A stretch of 64,000 bases of DNA from Bacillus piscicola (GTDB lineage Bacteria; Bacillota; Bacilli; Bacillales; Marinococcaceae). Of the stretch, positions 17,695 to 28,070 are shown piece after piece. Position 1 is the first letter of the stretch; each line of letters begins with the position of its first letter. A program made the position numbers and the translations under genes. The stretch covers positions 62,001-126,000 of the forward strand of contig NZ_JAJJJF010000004.1 in NCBI RefSeq assembly GCF_022458745.1. The letters are read 5' to 3'. Below the pieces are notes generated by a model, which saw nothing but the letters and a program-made list of their open reading frames with translations, did not search any database and was not told the origin of the DNA.

Positions 17695-18425
17695 ACGGTT
17701 TTCGCGACTCCATACACTCCCTTTGACGTTGTTATTTTCGTTAGTACTAATTTTCACGTCACCATATGCTCTCTTTGATGTCATTATTTGGACGGATCCT
17801 GAATTTCACAACTTCATACAACCTCTTGGACGTCGTTATTTTCATTGATGCCAGTTTTCGCAACCTCATGCACGCCCTGCGACGTCGCTATTTACGCTGA
17901 TAACAAATTTCATGACCCCATGCACGATCGCTGATGTCGGTATTTTCGCTGGCACCAGTTTTCACGACACCATACGCGCTCGCTGACGTCGGTATTTTCG
18001 TTAGTACTAATTTTCACGACACCATACGCGCTCTTGGACGTCATTATTTGCACGGATTCCAAATTTCACGACCTCATACACGTTCTTGGACGTCGCTATT
18101 TTCACGGATCCTGTATTTCACAACATCATACAACCTCTTGGACGTCGTTATTTTCATTGATGCCAGTTTTCGCAACCTCATGCACGCCCTGCGACGTCGG
18201 TATTTTCGGGGATCCTGTATTTCACAACATCATACAACCTCTTGGACGTCGTTATTTTCATTGATGCCAGTTTTCGCAACCTCATGCACGCCCTGCGACG
18301 TCGGTATTTTCGGGGATCCTGTATTTCACAACTCCATACAGCTTCTTTGACGTCGTTATTTTCACTAGTACCAGTTTTTACAACCTTATACATCCTCTCT
18401 GACGTCGCTATTTGCGCCGGCACTA
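17695..18425 (+). repeat. 52-bp hairpin-unit array A3 (fourteen units)
   Basis: Occupies the gap between the convergent sulP and rpmE genes. Right-half cores (GACGTCGTTATT and variants) start at 17725, 17777, 17829, 17881, 17933, 17985, 18037, 18089, 18141, 18193, 18245, 18297, 18349 and 18401: thirteen steps, all exactly 52 bp. A two-unit block of 104 bp is duplicated in tandem almost identically (18106-18209 and 18210-18313; a third relative lies near 17805-17890), so this array has recently expanded or been homogenised. Open frames across it are repeat artefacts. Confidence 0.9.
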
Positions 18426-18513
18426 GTTTTCATGACCCCATGTGTTCTTTCATTTTTGCGTGCTTCTCTGTTCTTGGTACGTTTCGTGCTTCCTCGACTG
18501 GGGGCTTAGAAAG

Positions 18514-18555
18514 CAAAAAAAAACAGGCAGGAGACTCGGGTCTCGCTTGCCTGTT
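18514..18555 (-). terminator. Terminator of rpmE
   Basis: A strong stem of AACAGGCAAGCGAGAC against GTCTCCTGCCTGTT with a tetraloop, followed on the minus strand by a run of nine T. It lies about 15 bases after the rpmE stop. Confidence 0.88.
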
Positions 18556-18570
18556 GACATTGGTGCGTTT

Positions 18571-18816
18571 TTATTTGAGGTTGTATTTCTTTTTGAAACG
18601 GTCGATACGGCCGCCTGCATCTGCAAGCTTTTGCTTACCAGTGTAAAACGGATGAGAATCAGAGCTGATCTCTACCTTGATAAGCGGATATGTGTTGCCG
18701 TCTTCCCATTCTGTTGTTTCAGCAGAAGATTGGGTAGAACCGGTCAAGAATTTAAAACCAGTGCTTGTGTCCAAAAACACTACTTTTTGATAATCCGGGT
18801 GGATTTCTTGTTTCAT
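18571..18816 (-). CDS. rpmE2: 50S ribosomal protein L31, type B (zinc-free)
   Basis: L31 of 81 aa. It starts [18 protein letters not shown] and contains [20 protein letters not shown], both diagnostic. There is no cysteine at all, so it is the C-minus (type B) paralogue that does not bind zinc. In B. subtilis the rho-linked copy is the zinc-binding RpmE and the type B gene (ytiA) is elsewhere under Zur control. Here type B occupies the rho-linked locus. The ATG follows GGAAGGAG at eight bases. Confidence 0.92.
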   Translation of the reverse strand: MKQEIHPDYQKVVFLDTSTGFKFLTGSTQSSAETTEWEDGNTYPLIKVEISSDSHPFYTGKQKLADAGGRIDRFKKKYNLK

Positions 18817-18893
18817 CGTTTTCACTCCTTCCGACTTGATCTTCTATGGTTGGTGCATCGAAAATCGAAGTCTGTTTCATAATCGAGCGCAAA

Positions 18894-18915
18894 CACCTCT
18901 TCCACGAAGAAGGTG
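18894..18915 (-). terminator. Weak hairpin between rho and rpmE
   Basis: On the minus strand CACCTTCTTC and GAAGAGGTG form a stem with a three-base loop, followed by TTTGCG. It may attenuate read-through from rho into rpmE. Confidence 0.4.
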
Positions 18916-19021
18916 CCTCTGCTTTTTACACACTTAGAAATTATATCAAGGGGCGGCCATTTTTTCAACATTCTTCTTCAGAATGAAAGGGTAAACCCAT
19001 TTCGCTAAATGAGTAAGTGCG

Positions 19022-20296
19022 TTAGCGACGGGCGGCTGCGCCTTTTACTTTATCCTTTGCCATCTCTTCAAAAAACTCTTCGTTCGTTTTCGTCTGTTTC
19101 AGGCGGCGGATGAAATGATCGACAAAATCGGGGGAGTCATTCATCGTTTTCCGGATCGCCCACAGATTTTCCAGGTGCTCTTTCGGAACGAGCAATTCTT
19201 CTTTTCGAGTGCTGGAGCGGCGGATGTCGATCGCTGGGAAGATACGGCGTTCTGCTAAGCGGCGGTCCAGGTGAAGTTCCATGTTTCCGGTTCCTTTAAA
19301 TTCTTCATAGATGACATCGTCCATGCGGGAGCCGGTATCAACGAGTGCGGTAGCTAAAATCGTTAGACTGCCGCCTTCTTCGATGTTACGGGCTGCTCCG
19401 AAAAATCGTTTCGGACGGTGGAAAGCAGCTGGGTCAATACCACCGGATAGCGTGCGCCCACTCGGCGGAATGACGAGGTTGTAAGCTCGTGCCAGTCTCG
19501 TAATGCTGTCCATCAAGATGACGACGTCTTTTTTATGCTCCACGAGCCTCATCGCCCGTTCCAACACGAGCTCGGTCACTTTTACGTGATTTTCCGGCAG
19601 TTCATCAAAGGTAGAGCTGACGATATCTCCGTTAACGGATCGTTCAATATCGGTCACTTCTTCCGGACGTTCATCGACGAGTAGAACGATTAATTCAGCC
19701 TCCGGGTGGTTTTCCGTAATGCTGTTGGCCACTTCTTTCAAAAGGGAGGTCTTCCCTGCTTTAGGAGGGGCAACGATGAGGCCACGCTGACCAAAACCGA
19801 CTGGGGTAATCAAATCGATAAGACGGGCGCTTATCCTTCCCGGTTTATTTTCCAAATTCATGCGTCTGTCGGGATATAGAGGAGTAAGTGCAGGAAAGTG
19901 AGGTCGTTCTTTTGACGTATCCGGATCCTCTCCATTCACAGCCTCCACCATCAGCAGGCCGTGGTAGCGTTCTGTTTCTTTCGGCGGGCGGACCTTTCCA
20001 GAAACTTTATCTCCATTTCGCAAACCGAACCGGCGGATTTGCGAGGCTGAGATATAAATGTCTTCCGAACTCGGTAAATAGTTGATCGGTCGTAAAAAGC
20101 CATATCCCTCGGTTTGGATAATTTCGAGGACGCCTTCCATGAACATCAGCCCGTCTTTTTCGGCTTGTCCTTTTAAAATCGCAAATATTAATTCACGCTT
20201 ATTCAGCTTGCTGTAGTAGGAGACGTTGTACTCCTTTGCAAGGCTGTACAGCTCCTTCAGCGTTTTATTCTCTAATTCTGATATGTTTACACTCAA
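19022..20296 (-). CDS. rho: Transcription termination factor Rho
   Basis: Hexameric RNA helicase that terminates transcription. N-terminal Rho helical domain ([15 protein letters not shown]), cold-shock-like RNA-binding domain ([19 protein letters not shown]), then the RecA-type ATPase with Walker A (PPKAGKTSL), Walker B ([16 protein letters not shown]) and the Q-loop/R-loop region. Length is about 424 aa. I chose the TTG at 20294-20296, which gives [10 protein letters not shown], similar to Bacillus orthologues; a GTG four codons upstream is the alternative. The 300-base gap to glpX holds the rho leader, in which I see no clear promoter, and the glpX hairpin. Confidence 0.94.
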   Translation of the reverse strand: MSVNISELENKTLKELYSLAKEYNVSYYSKLNKRELIFAILKGQAEKDGLMFMEGVLEIIQTEGYGFLRPINYLPSSEDIYISASQIRRFGLRNGDKVSGKVRPPKETERYHGLLMVEAVNGEDPDTSKERPHFPALTPLYPDRRMNLENKPGRISARLIDLITPVGFGQRGLIVAPPKAGKTSLLKEVANSITENHPEAELIVLLVDERPEEVTDIERSVNGDIVSSTFDELPENHVKVTELVLERAMRLVEHKKDVVILMDSITRLARAYNLVIPPSGRTLSGGIDPAAFHRPKRFFGAARNIEEGGSLTILATALVDTGSRMDDVIYEEFKGTGNMELHLDRRLAERRIFPAIDIRRSSTRKEELLVPKEHLENLWAIRKTMNDSPDFVDHFIRRLKQTKTNEEFFEEMAKDKVKGAAARR

Positions 20297-20548
20297 AATC
20301 GTCACCACTTTTCTTATTTTCCTGTTTTTTTATGATAAAGGTGTTTTCCAAGAGATAGTCTAAAGGTATGGGGTTCTCACACGAAAGAAATGATGGAGAG
20401 AAGGGGTTAGCAAAATATGCGGATTACTAGTCTTTATGTTTGCCAGACACCGTGCGTAAAACATACTTTCATTGTAACCATGTTTTTTTCAAGTTAGCAA
20501 TAGCAACATGGCTCGAATATTATCATTTTTTACCAAACCATACAAATG

Positions 20549-20594
20549 AGAGGGGAAAAGCTGCCTGCACTGGTGCAGGGGTGGCTTTTCCCTC
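20549..20594 (-). terminator. Long hairpin downstream of glpX
   Basis: AGGGGAAAAGC and GCTTTTCCCTC are outer arms and CTGCAC/GTGCAG inner arms of one extended stem, starting 14 bases after the glpX stop. The minus-strand tail is TCTCATTTG rather than a U-run, so termination may be partial. Confidence 0.6.
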
Positions 20595-20607
20595 GGAATA
20601 AGACATC

Positions 20608-21579
20608 TTAAGGTTTCATGACAAAATTAGGCTTCTTTTTCACGTTGTGAGTGCCGTCTACGAATCGTACCGTACCTGACTTTGCACGCATGACAAGTGA
20701 CTGGGTGCGGGCATTTTCACCGTGGTAGTGAACCCCTTTCAGAAGCTCACCATCCGTAACCCCTGTCGCTGCGAAAATCGCATCATCTCCGGCTACGAGA
20801 TCTTCCATGTGAAGAACGCGGGAGATGTCGTCAATGCCCATTTTCTTGCAGCGGGCCAGCTGTTCATCGTTTTGCGGAGCGAGCTTCGCCTGTTGTTCAC
20901 CGCCCAAACATTTCAAGGCGACAGCAGAGATAACCCCTTCCGGCGCACCGCCAGTTCCGATATAAAGATCGACTCCCGTTTCCTCAAAGGCCGTATTAAT
21001 GATACCAGCTACGTCACCATCCTGGATAAACTTAATCCGGGCTCCAGCGTCACGGATGTCACGAATCACTTGGGCGTGCCGTTCCCGGTCTAGAACCGTT
21101 ACAACAACATCCTCTACGTCCTTCCCTTTTGCCTGGGCAACCGCTTTGATATTATCCGCGATAGATGCGTTAATATCAATTTTTCCTGCTGCCTGCGGAC
21201 CGACTGCAATCTTCTGCATGTACATATCCGGCGCATGCAGGAGATTCCCGGCATCCGCAATGGCGATGACAGCAAGAGCATTTCCCCCGCCACTTGCGAC
21301 GATATTCGTTCCTTCTAAAGGATCTACCGCTACGTCAACACTTGGGCCTTCGCCTGTGCCGAGCTTTTCGCCAATGTAGAGCATCGGCGCTTCATCCATC
21401 TCGCCTTCCCCGATTACCACTGTGCCTTTCATTGGAATGGTATCGAACACATTCCGCATCGCCGTAGTCGCAGCGTCGTCTGCTTCTTCTTTTTTTCCGC
21501 GTCCCATCCAACGGGCCGATGACAATGCGGCCGCCTCTGTAACACGTACTAATTCCATCGTTAAGCTTCGTTCCATCAT
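20608..21579 (-). CDS. glpX: Fructose-1,6-bisphosphatase class II
   Basis: GlpX-type FBPase of 323 aa for gluconeogenesis, hydrolysing fructose-1,6-bisphosphate to fructose-6-phosphate. Metal and substrate motifs are visible: [28 protein letters not shown] and [20 protein letters not shown]. The ATG follows AAGGAG at seven bases. It sits between murA and rho as in B. subtilis, probably in one transcription unit with murA (29-bp gap). Confidence 0.94.
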   Translation of the reverse strand: MMERSLTMELVRVTEAAALSSARWMGRGKKEEADDAATTAMRNVFDTIPMKGTVVIGEGEMDEAPMLYIGEKLGTGEGPSVDVAVDPLEGTNIVASGGGNALAVIAIADAGNLLHAPDMYMQKIAVGPQAAGKIDINASIADNIKAVAQAKGKDVEDVVVTVLDRERHAQVIRDIRDAGARIKFIQDGDVAGIINTAFEETGVDLYIGTGGAPEGVISAVALKCLGGEQQAKLAPQNDEQLARCKKMGIDDISRVLHMEDLVAGDDAIFAATGVTDGELLKGVHYHGENARTQSLVMRAKSGTVRFVDGTHNVKKKPNFVMKP

Positions 21580-21608
21580 TCTCTGTCTCCTTCTGGTCGT
21601 TGTCTTAT

Positions 21609-22895
21609 TTATGAACTTTTTATTTGCGCGATTTCATCTGTACTCAGCTGTTCCCGCCAAATGTTAGCGCCAAGGGCGAGTAGTTTTTCTTCCAGATCTT
21701 CATACCCGCGGTCGATGTGTTCGACACCGGTTATTTCCGTAACCCCTTTTGCCATTAAACCAGCAATGACGAGGGCGGCACCGGCACGCAGGTCACTTGC
21801 TTTTACACTTGCGCCTTCGAGAGGAGTTCCACCGTTAATGACAGCAGCACGTCCGTCCACCTTTACGTCTGCGCCCATTCTCCGCAGCTCATCAATGTGC
21901 TTAAACCTGGCGTTGTAAATCGTATCGGTTACCATGCTTGTTCCGTTTGCTTTCGTTAAAAGAACGGTGGCTGGCTGCTGAAGGTCTGTCGCAAACCCAG
22001 GGTAGACAAGGGTCTTAATATCGACGCTGTTTAAGCGGGAGGGAGACTTAATATACATCTGGTCATCTCCGGTTTCAATATGTACGCCCATTTCCCTAAG
22101 CTTTGCCGTCAGTGCTTCTAAATGCGCGGGAATGATGTTATCGATAATGACTTCTTCTCCCATCGCTGCAGCTGCGATAATGTAGGTTCCTGCTTCAATA
22201 CGGTCAGGGATAATAGAATGGCTGCAGCCTGTTAATTCGGATACGCCGTCAATGCGGATAACGTTCGTTCCGACTCCTTTTATTTTCGCACCCATACTCG
22301 TGAGTAACGTCGCCACATCAATGATCTCCGGTTCTTTTGCGGCGTTCTCAATGATGGTGCGCCCTTCTGCCTTGACAGCCGCCAGCATAATGTTAATCGT
22401 TGCCCCTACGCTGACGACATCTAAATAAATCCGCGCCCCTGTCAGTTTATCCGCCCGCAAAAAAATGGATCCGTGTTCATTGGTTACTTTTGCTCCGAGC
22501 GCTTCAAAACCTTTTATGTGCTGGTCAATCGGCCGCGGACCGAGATTACAGCCTCCCGGTAAGCCGATAGCTGCTTTTTTAAATTTCCCAAGCATCGCTC
22601 CCATCATGTAATAGGAGGCGCGCAATTTCTTCACCCTGCCATTCGGAAGCGGCATCGGTATGATGTTACGCGGGTCTATCGTCATACATGTCCCGGAATG
22701 GGAAACAGACGCGCCAATGTCCTCTAATAGTGACGCCAGCGTTTCGACGTCGGAAATTTTCGGCAGGTTATCAATTGATACTACGGAATCTGCCATAATG
22801 GCTGCAGGTATCAAGGCAACCGCGCTGTTTTTCGCTCCGCTGATATGTATTCTCCCCCGTAAAGGGTGTCCACCTTCTACCATCAACTTTTCCAT
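21609..22895 (-). CDS. murA: UDP-N-acetylglucosamine 1-carboxyvinyltransferase
   Basis: First committed enzyme of peptidoglycan synthesis, transferring enolpyruvate from PEP to UDP-GlcNAc (428 aa). The catalytic, fosfomycin-target Cys is in [13 protein letters not shown] near residue 115. [14 protein letters not shown] at the N-terminus and the EPSP-synthase-like double domain are typical. Its position beside tal and glpX corresponds to murAB (murZ) of B. subtilis, the second MurA paralogue of Bacilli. A short upstream frame with its own ribosome binding site precedes it. Confidence 0.95.
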   Translation of the reverse strand: MEKLMVEGGHPLRGRIHISGAKNSAVALIPAAIMADSVVSIDNLPKISDVETLASLLEDIGASVSHSGTCMTIDPRNIIPMPLPNGRVKKLRASYYMMGAMLGKFKKAAIGLPGGCNLGPRPIDQHIKGFEALGAKVTNEHGSIFLRADKLTGARIYLDVVSVGATINIMLAAVKAEGRTIIENAAKEPEIIDVATLLTSMGAKIKGVGTNVIRIDGVSELTGCSHSIIPDRIEAGTYIIAAAAMGEEVIIDNIIPAHLEALTAKLREMGVHIETGDDQMYIKSPSRLNSVDIKTLVYPGFATDLQQPATVLLTKANGTSMVTDTIYNARFKHIDELRRMGADVKVDGRAAVINGGTPLEGASVKASDLRAGAALVIAGLMAKGVTEITGVEHIDRGYEDLEEKLLALGANIWREQLSTDEIAQIKSS

Positions 22896-22901
22896 GAGCG
22901 G

Positions 22902-22961
22902 TCACTTCCTCATCCATAATCTCGTGGTGATGATGCCCGTTAATTCTTTCCCTTTTTTCAT
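22902..22961 (-). CDS. Possible 19-codon leader ORF upstream of murA
   Basis: An ATG at 22959-22961 preceded by AGGAGG at nine bases opens a 19-aa frame (MKKGKELTGIITTRLWMRK) that ends seven bases before the murA ATG. An alternative ATG three codons earlier directly abuts the AGGAGG. It could be a leader peptide for translational coupling to murA or a chance frame. No homologue is recalled. Confidence 0.3.
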   Translation of the reverse strand: MKKGKELTGIITTRLWMRK

Positions 22962-23072
22962 TATGGACATCCTCCTGAACAGCTAGACACACAAGAAGAC
23001 ATCCATCTTGAAAAAATCGTAAAAATCAACCGCCCGGTTTCACCGTCACACGCACAGTCTCATGCCGGAAAC

Positions 23073-23120
23073 GAAAAAACCAGGAACGGCCGGGCTTCTT
23101 ACCAAAAGCGGCCTTTCCTT
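23073..23120 (-). terminator. Terminator of the transaldolase-like gene
   Basis: On the minus strand a stem of AGGAAAGGCCG with CGGCCGTTCCT (one bulge) is followed by GGTTTTTTCG. It lies 40 bases after the tal stop and upstream of murA. Confidence 0.72.
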
Positions 23121-23160
23121 CTTACACGTACGAGCACTTGTCTGTACCAGTACTTAACGT

Positions 23161-23799
23161 TTATCGATTATTCCAGTCACTTAAAAACTTCTCTATTCCT
23201 TGATCTGTTAACGGATGTTTCACTAACTGCCCAATTACACTAAACGGCACCGTCGCAATATGAGCACCGCGGATGGCTGCTTCGGAAACGTGGAGGGGGT
23301 GGCGTACAGAGGCGGCGATAATTTCGGTATTAATGTGATGTTCTTTAAAAATCTCCGCTATCTCACTGATCAAGTCCAAGCCGTTATGACCGATGTCATC
23401 GAGCCGGCCTAAAAACGGCGACACGTAAGAGGCACCAGCCCGCGCCGCGAGCAGAGCCTGAACAGAAGAAAAGACGAGCGTCACGTTCGTTTTAATGTTC
23501 TCTTCGCTGAACGTCTTCACTGCTTTTAAACCTTCAAGCGTCATTGGGACTTTTACGGTGATGTTAGGAGCAATAGCAGCCAGTTCACGGCCTTCCGTAA
23601 TCATGCCTTCTGCTTCCGTGGAAATGACTTCTGCACTGACGGAGCCGTCCACAAGCGCCGTGATCTCACGGAGACGGCTTTTAAAGTCAGCTCCTTCTTT
23701 TGCTACTAAGCTGGGGTTTGTCGTGACACCAGACAAGATCCCAAGATCATGGGCTTCCTGGATATCGTCCATATTGGCACTATCGATAAAAAACTTCAT
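23161..23799 (-). CDS. tal: Transaldolase-like fructose-6-phosphate aldolase
   Basis: A 212-aa member of the small transaldolase/FSA family (B. subtilis YwjH). The N-terminus [27 protein letters not shown], the Schiff-base lysine region NITVKVPMT and the [11 protein letters not shown] block identify it. It forms or cleaves C-C bonds of sugar phosphates in the pentose phosphate network. The ATG at 23797-23799 follows AAGGAGG; longer frames lack a site. In B. subtilis fbaA lies between this gene and spo0F; here fbaA is absent and a 270-base gap takes its place, containing only TATAAT-like sequence near 23987-23992. Confidence 0.9.
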   Translation of the reverse strand: MKFFIDSANMDDIQEAHDLGILSGVTTNPSLVAKEGADFKSRLREITALVDGSVSAEVISTEAEGMITEGRELAAIAPNITVKVPMTLEGLKAVKTFSEENIKTNVTLVFSSVQALLAARAGASYVSPFLGRLDDIGHNGLDLISEIAEIFKEHHINTEIIAASVRHPLHVSEAAIRGAHIATVPFSVIGQLVKHPLTDQGIEKFLSDWNNR

Positions 23800-24071
23800 A
23801 GTTCCTCCTTCAGTCGAACGCTGCCTGTGCGTAAGGCACGGTCTCACGGTTCGAATTTATATATGATACTGTTCTGCTTTTTTCATGGCGTCGCGAGCCG
23901 GTCCAAGTTTCATCCAATACCGGCATTTCTTCCATTACTTTTTATTTCGGTTCGGTGAATGATCCTTTTCCCTCATTCTCGATATATTATAGCATAATCT
24001 GCCTGTATTTTATGGAACTGCTACGAGAAAAGTTTGATACAATTTTTACGTACCGCTCTTCGTTCAGAATC

Positions 24072-24449
24072 TCATGGAAGCCTGCACCCTGGCAAGTGCG
24101 CCTCCACTTCCTTTTTCACGGCATGAATGTCGAATGGTTTCGTGATGTAGGAGGCGGCACCATATCCCTCCGCCTTGTCTACAGACTCTAATTCACCATA
24201 AGCGGTCATTAAAATAAACGTTGTACGGGAGGCGCGCTGTTTTCTATTCCATTCTTTTAACACTTCCACACCATCCATTCCCGGCAGTTTAACATCAAGA
24301 AGCACGATATCCGGGTTCATTTGCACCAGTGCCTCTATTGCCTCCGTCCCGCTTGCCGCCTCCCAAATCGAAATGCCGTCTCTGCTCAACAGTTCCCTCA
24401 GTAAAGCCCTTACCCCGTATTGATCATCCACGATCAGGATTTTACACAA
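24072..24449 (-). CDS. spo0F: Sporulation phosphorelay response regulator Spo0F
   Basis: Stand-alone receiver domain of 125 aa that relays phosphate from sporulation kinases to Spo0B. ILIVDDQYGVRALL (acidic pocket), the phospho-acceptor in DIVLLDVKLPGMDG (Asp near 53), MTAYGELE (switch Thr) and KPFD (conserved Lys) are all present, and the DDQYG context is typical of Spo0F. The start is a TTG eight bases after GAGGAGG. AGGAAATTA and GGAATAGTA upstream on the minus strand loosely resemble a sigma-H promoter, with uncertain spacing. Confidence 0.93.
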   Translation of the reverse strand: MCKILIVDDQYGVRALLRELLSRDGISIWEAASGTEAIEALVQMNPDIVLLDVKLPGMDGVEVLKEWNRKQRASRTTFILMTAYGELESVDKAEGYGAASYITKPFDIHAVKKEVEAHLPGCRLP

Positions 24450-24733
24450 CAGCGATGCCTCCTCACCATTTGAGTTATCTCGCTTACGTGGACCTGCTCT
24501 AGATACTATTCCATGTTGTCATCTAATTTCCTTCCTCACCTTCCTTCAAACATTTCCTTAAGAACTATTTAAAATATTTTCATACTTAAATCAACTTCGT
24601 ACGCGAAACGCAAAGAGGTTTTTTATGAAGGAGTTGATTCGCTCGCCAGCATTTTTAAAAAAGCGCCGATCGCGTATAATGACAGGAGCATTTCGATTAC
24701 GTCAGATAGCTAAACAGGGAGGAAGTCAGGAAT

Positions 24734-25264
24734 ATGAAAATGTTCGCCACCCAGCTTCAAGGTTTGTTTCAAAAAATCATTGCGCAAGAAGAGGAACTCG
24801 AAGACGGGGCTCGTCTGTTGGCGCAAGGTCCAGCCGGAGCGGGGAAAATTGCCATTTGCGGCACCCCGGCTATGGCAGGGATTACGCACACACTCGCTCA
24901 TCATGAAGAAGCACCTGAAGCGGTCTGTGCGGTTCCAAACAATGATGTAGCGTCTGCAGATTTCACGTCTAGCGACCGGCTGCTTCTCTGTGCAGATAAG
25001 GGGGAGAGCCAAAAGCTTTGTTCCGTCCTTCATGAAGCGCAGAAAAAACAGGTTCCCGTCGTGGTCCTCGCCCCTTTTTCTGAGGAAGAAAGCGGCTGTG
25101 AGCTTGAATTAACAGATGTGTGGATTCATACCCAATCAAGCAGCGGGATCATACCAGATGAACACGGTAATCGGATCGGACAGCCAGCAGCTCTTTGTAC
25201 GCTTTTTACAGGACAAGTCCTCTATCTCTACATCCATGAGATACTCGCCGAATTAATCGACTAA
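24734..25264 (+). CDS. ywjG: DUF2529 protein YwjG
   Basis: A 176-aa protein with an SIS-like (sugar isomerase) fold pattern, corresponding in position and sequence style to B. subtilis YwjG between spo0F and pyrG. MFATQLQGLFQKIIAQEEE at the N-terminus, a Gly-rich loop (GPAGAGKIAICGTPAMAG) and VPVVVLAPFSEEE are visible. Function is unknown. It is on the plus strand, divergent from spo0F and convergent with pyrG. A TATAAT at 24675-24680 with a poor -35 may be its -10. The start follows GGGAGG about 11 bases upstream. Confidence 0.82.
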   Translation: MKMFATQLQGLFQKIIAQEEELEDGARLLAQGPAGAGKIAICGTPAMAGITHTLAHHEEAPEAVCAVPNNDVASADFTSSDRLLLCADKGESQKLCSVLHEAQKKQVPVVVLAPFSEEESGCELELTDVWIHTQSSSGIIPDEHGNRIGQPAALCTLFTGQVLYLYIHEILAELID

Positions 25265-25293
25265 CCAGCAGAGGTTCCAGCGTTACCCCCTTC

Positions 25294-25445
25294 CATGAGA
25301 CACTTTCCCGCGCGAATATGCGGGTTTCCGGTCTTATGAACGAGCCACGAGACACTTATTTGATAAAAACTGCGAAATTGGTCTTATGACGCTCCTATAA
25401 GACCGTTCTTCCCCGAAATTTCCTAATTTATGGTCTTATGGCGCT
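25294..25445. repeat. Family B hairpin repeats (about 51-bp pitch)
   Basis: In the ywjG-pyrG gap, GGTCTTATG occurs at 25330, 25380 and 25432 (steps of 50 and 52). Complementary right halves follow or precede: CATGAGACAC near 25294, ACGAGACAC near 25348 and ATAAGACC near 25396. The middle unit is a clear hairpin, GGTCTTAT with ATAAGACC around an eight-base loop. Sequence differs from the family A arrays but architecture and pitch are alike. Confidence 0.65.
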
Positions 25446-25473
25446 GGGGTGTGAGTTGCAGCAGCGATCGACA

Positions 25474-25523
25474 CAAAAAAACAGCCGGCTTGAAGGGATT
25501 CTTCAGGCCAGGCTGTTTTTCTT
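25474..25523 (-). terminator. Terminator of pyrG
   Basis: ACAGCC and GGCTGT outer arms with inner TTGAAG/CTTCAG form a long stem. On the minus strand it is followed by a run of seven T. It lies just past the pyrG stop. Confidence 0.85.
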
Positions 25524-25527
25524 TTAT

Positions 25528-27144
<1,617 letters not shown>

Positions 27145-27211
27145 CTACTCCTTCTCTTCAGATGAAAAACAGAACAATCGCAAGCATTTGTGACATTGCC
27201 TGCGTTAGTAT

Positions 27212-27269
27212 TAAAAAAAACAAAAGCGACACCTCACCCGTTGTATTGGCGGGGCGCACTTTTGTTTTA
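27212..27269 (-). terminator. Terminator or attenuator in the pyrG leader
   Basis: On the minus strand AAACAAAAGTGCGCCCCGCC pairs with a matching arm ending CGCTTTTGTTTTTTTT, giving a GC-rich core and a long U-tract. It sits between rpoE and pyrG, about 80 bases before the pyrG start. In B. subtilis such a hairpin attenuates pyrG through CTP-sensitive reiterative transcription at a GGGC start. I could not find a convincing promoter and GGGC start here, so simple rpoE termination is the alternative. Confidence 0.78.
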
Positions 27270-27370
27270 TCGTTAGTATAGGTATCTGTACGCTATCAAA
27301 ATCGTAGTGGTTAAAGCCCAAAAATGATTTTACCGAGCCTGTTTTTAAAAGTCAAGTACAAAAGCGGCTC

Positions 27371-27853
27371 CTAATAGTTATCGTCTTCCTCGAACGACTC
27401 TTCTTCTTTTCCAAATCCTTCCAGATCGTTTTCGCTCTCCAGTTCGTCCGCATCTTCTTTATGGGAAAGTTCGTCTAATTCATCCTCGAGATCTTCGAAG
27501 CCATCGTCCAATTCTTCCTCGAAATCATCATCTACTGATTCCGCACTTTTCGAGCGCTTCGGGGCCTTCACCGTCGTGCTTAGTTCTTCATCCGATTGGT
27601 CAAGCGGATACCACTCTCGCAATCCCCAGTGATTCTCACCGAGATGGACAAAGCGACCGTCAAGGTTCATCGTCGTAAACAACTTTGTCATCCGGTTCTT
27701 TTTTTCGTCCGGTGACAAATCCTTCATGTCGGCAATTCGGGCAAAGAGTTCTTGATAATCATATGGATTCTTTTCCTCTTCTAGGAGGATAAAAGCAATT
27801 TCTACCGCGGACATTTCTTCAATTTGTTCCTCATTAAAATCAGTGATGCTCAC
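27371..27853 (-). CDS. rpoE: RNA polymerase delta subunit
   Basis: Delta subunit, about 160 aa. The folded N-terminal HARE-HTH domain (EEMSAVEIAFILLEE, PYDYQELFARIADM, FVHLGENHWGLREWYPLDQ) is followed by a disordered, strongly acidic tail rich in Glu and Asp. It promotes RNA polymerase recycling and promoter selectivity in Gram-positive bacteria. I chose the GTG at 27851-27853, nine bases after AAGGAT; a GTG three codons earlier is too close to the site. Confidence 0.94.
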   Translation of the reverse strand: MSITDFNEEQIEEMSAVEIAFILLEEEKNPYDYQELFARIADMKDLSPDEKKNRMTKLFTTMNLDGRFVHLGENHWGLREWYPLDQSDEELSTTVKAPKRSKSAESVDDDFEEELDDGFEDLEDELDELSHKEDADELESENDLEGFGKEEESFEEDDNY

Positions 27854-27994
27854 GGTTCCCACATCCTTCCCGCAAAATATTCCTTATCGGCAAAGGCCGC
27901 TTTCAGTAAAATTCGAAACCTTCAGCCAAGCGGACAGTCGAAATTCATACTTTACATTATAAACATATTTGCGATGTTTATGCCACACCTTTTA

Positions 27995-28070
27995 AAACAG
28001 CTCTGGGCGGACGCTTTTTTCAATCTACAAAGTTCGTTTTCATTTTTAGTTAACTAATAAATATTTACAG
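27995..28070. repeat. Shortened copy of family C repeat
   Basis: CTCTGGGCGGACGCTTTTTT followed by TCAATCTACAAAG and an AT-rich flank ending GTTAACTAATAAATATTTAC. Both ends match the full copy at 230-410, but the GC-rich interior is missing, as if an internal deletion had joined the two ends. It lies between rpoE and the acyl-CoA dehydrogenase gene. Confidence 0.6.

Noticed and set aside
17934-18350. 138-residue open frame across array A3 (and shorter ones beside it)
   Set aside because: The frame exists only because three 52-bp units make 156 bases, a multiple of three, so stops are avoided periodically. There is no ribosome binding site and no conserved motif.
20309-20548. Rho autoregulatory leader or riboswitch
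   Set aside because: The leader is long, but I could not identify a conserved structure, promoter or rut-like C-rich tract with confidence.
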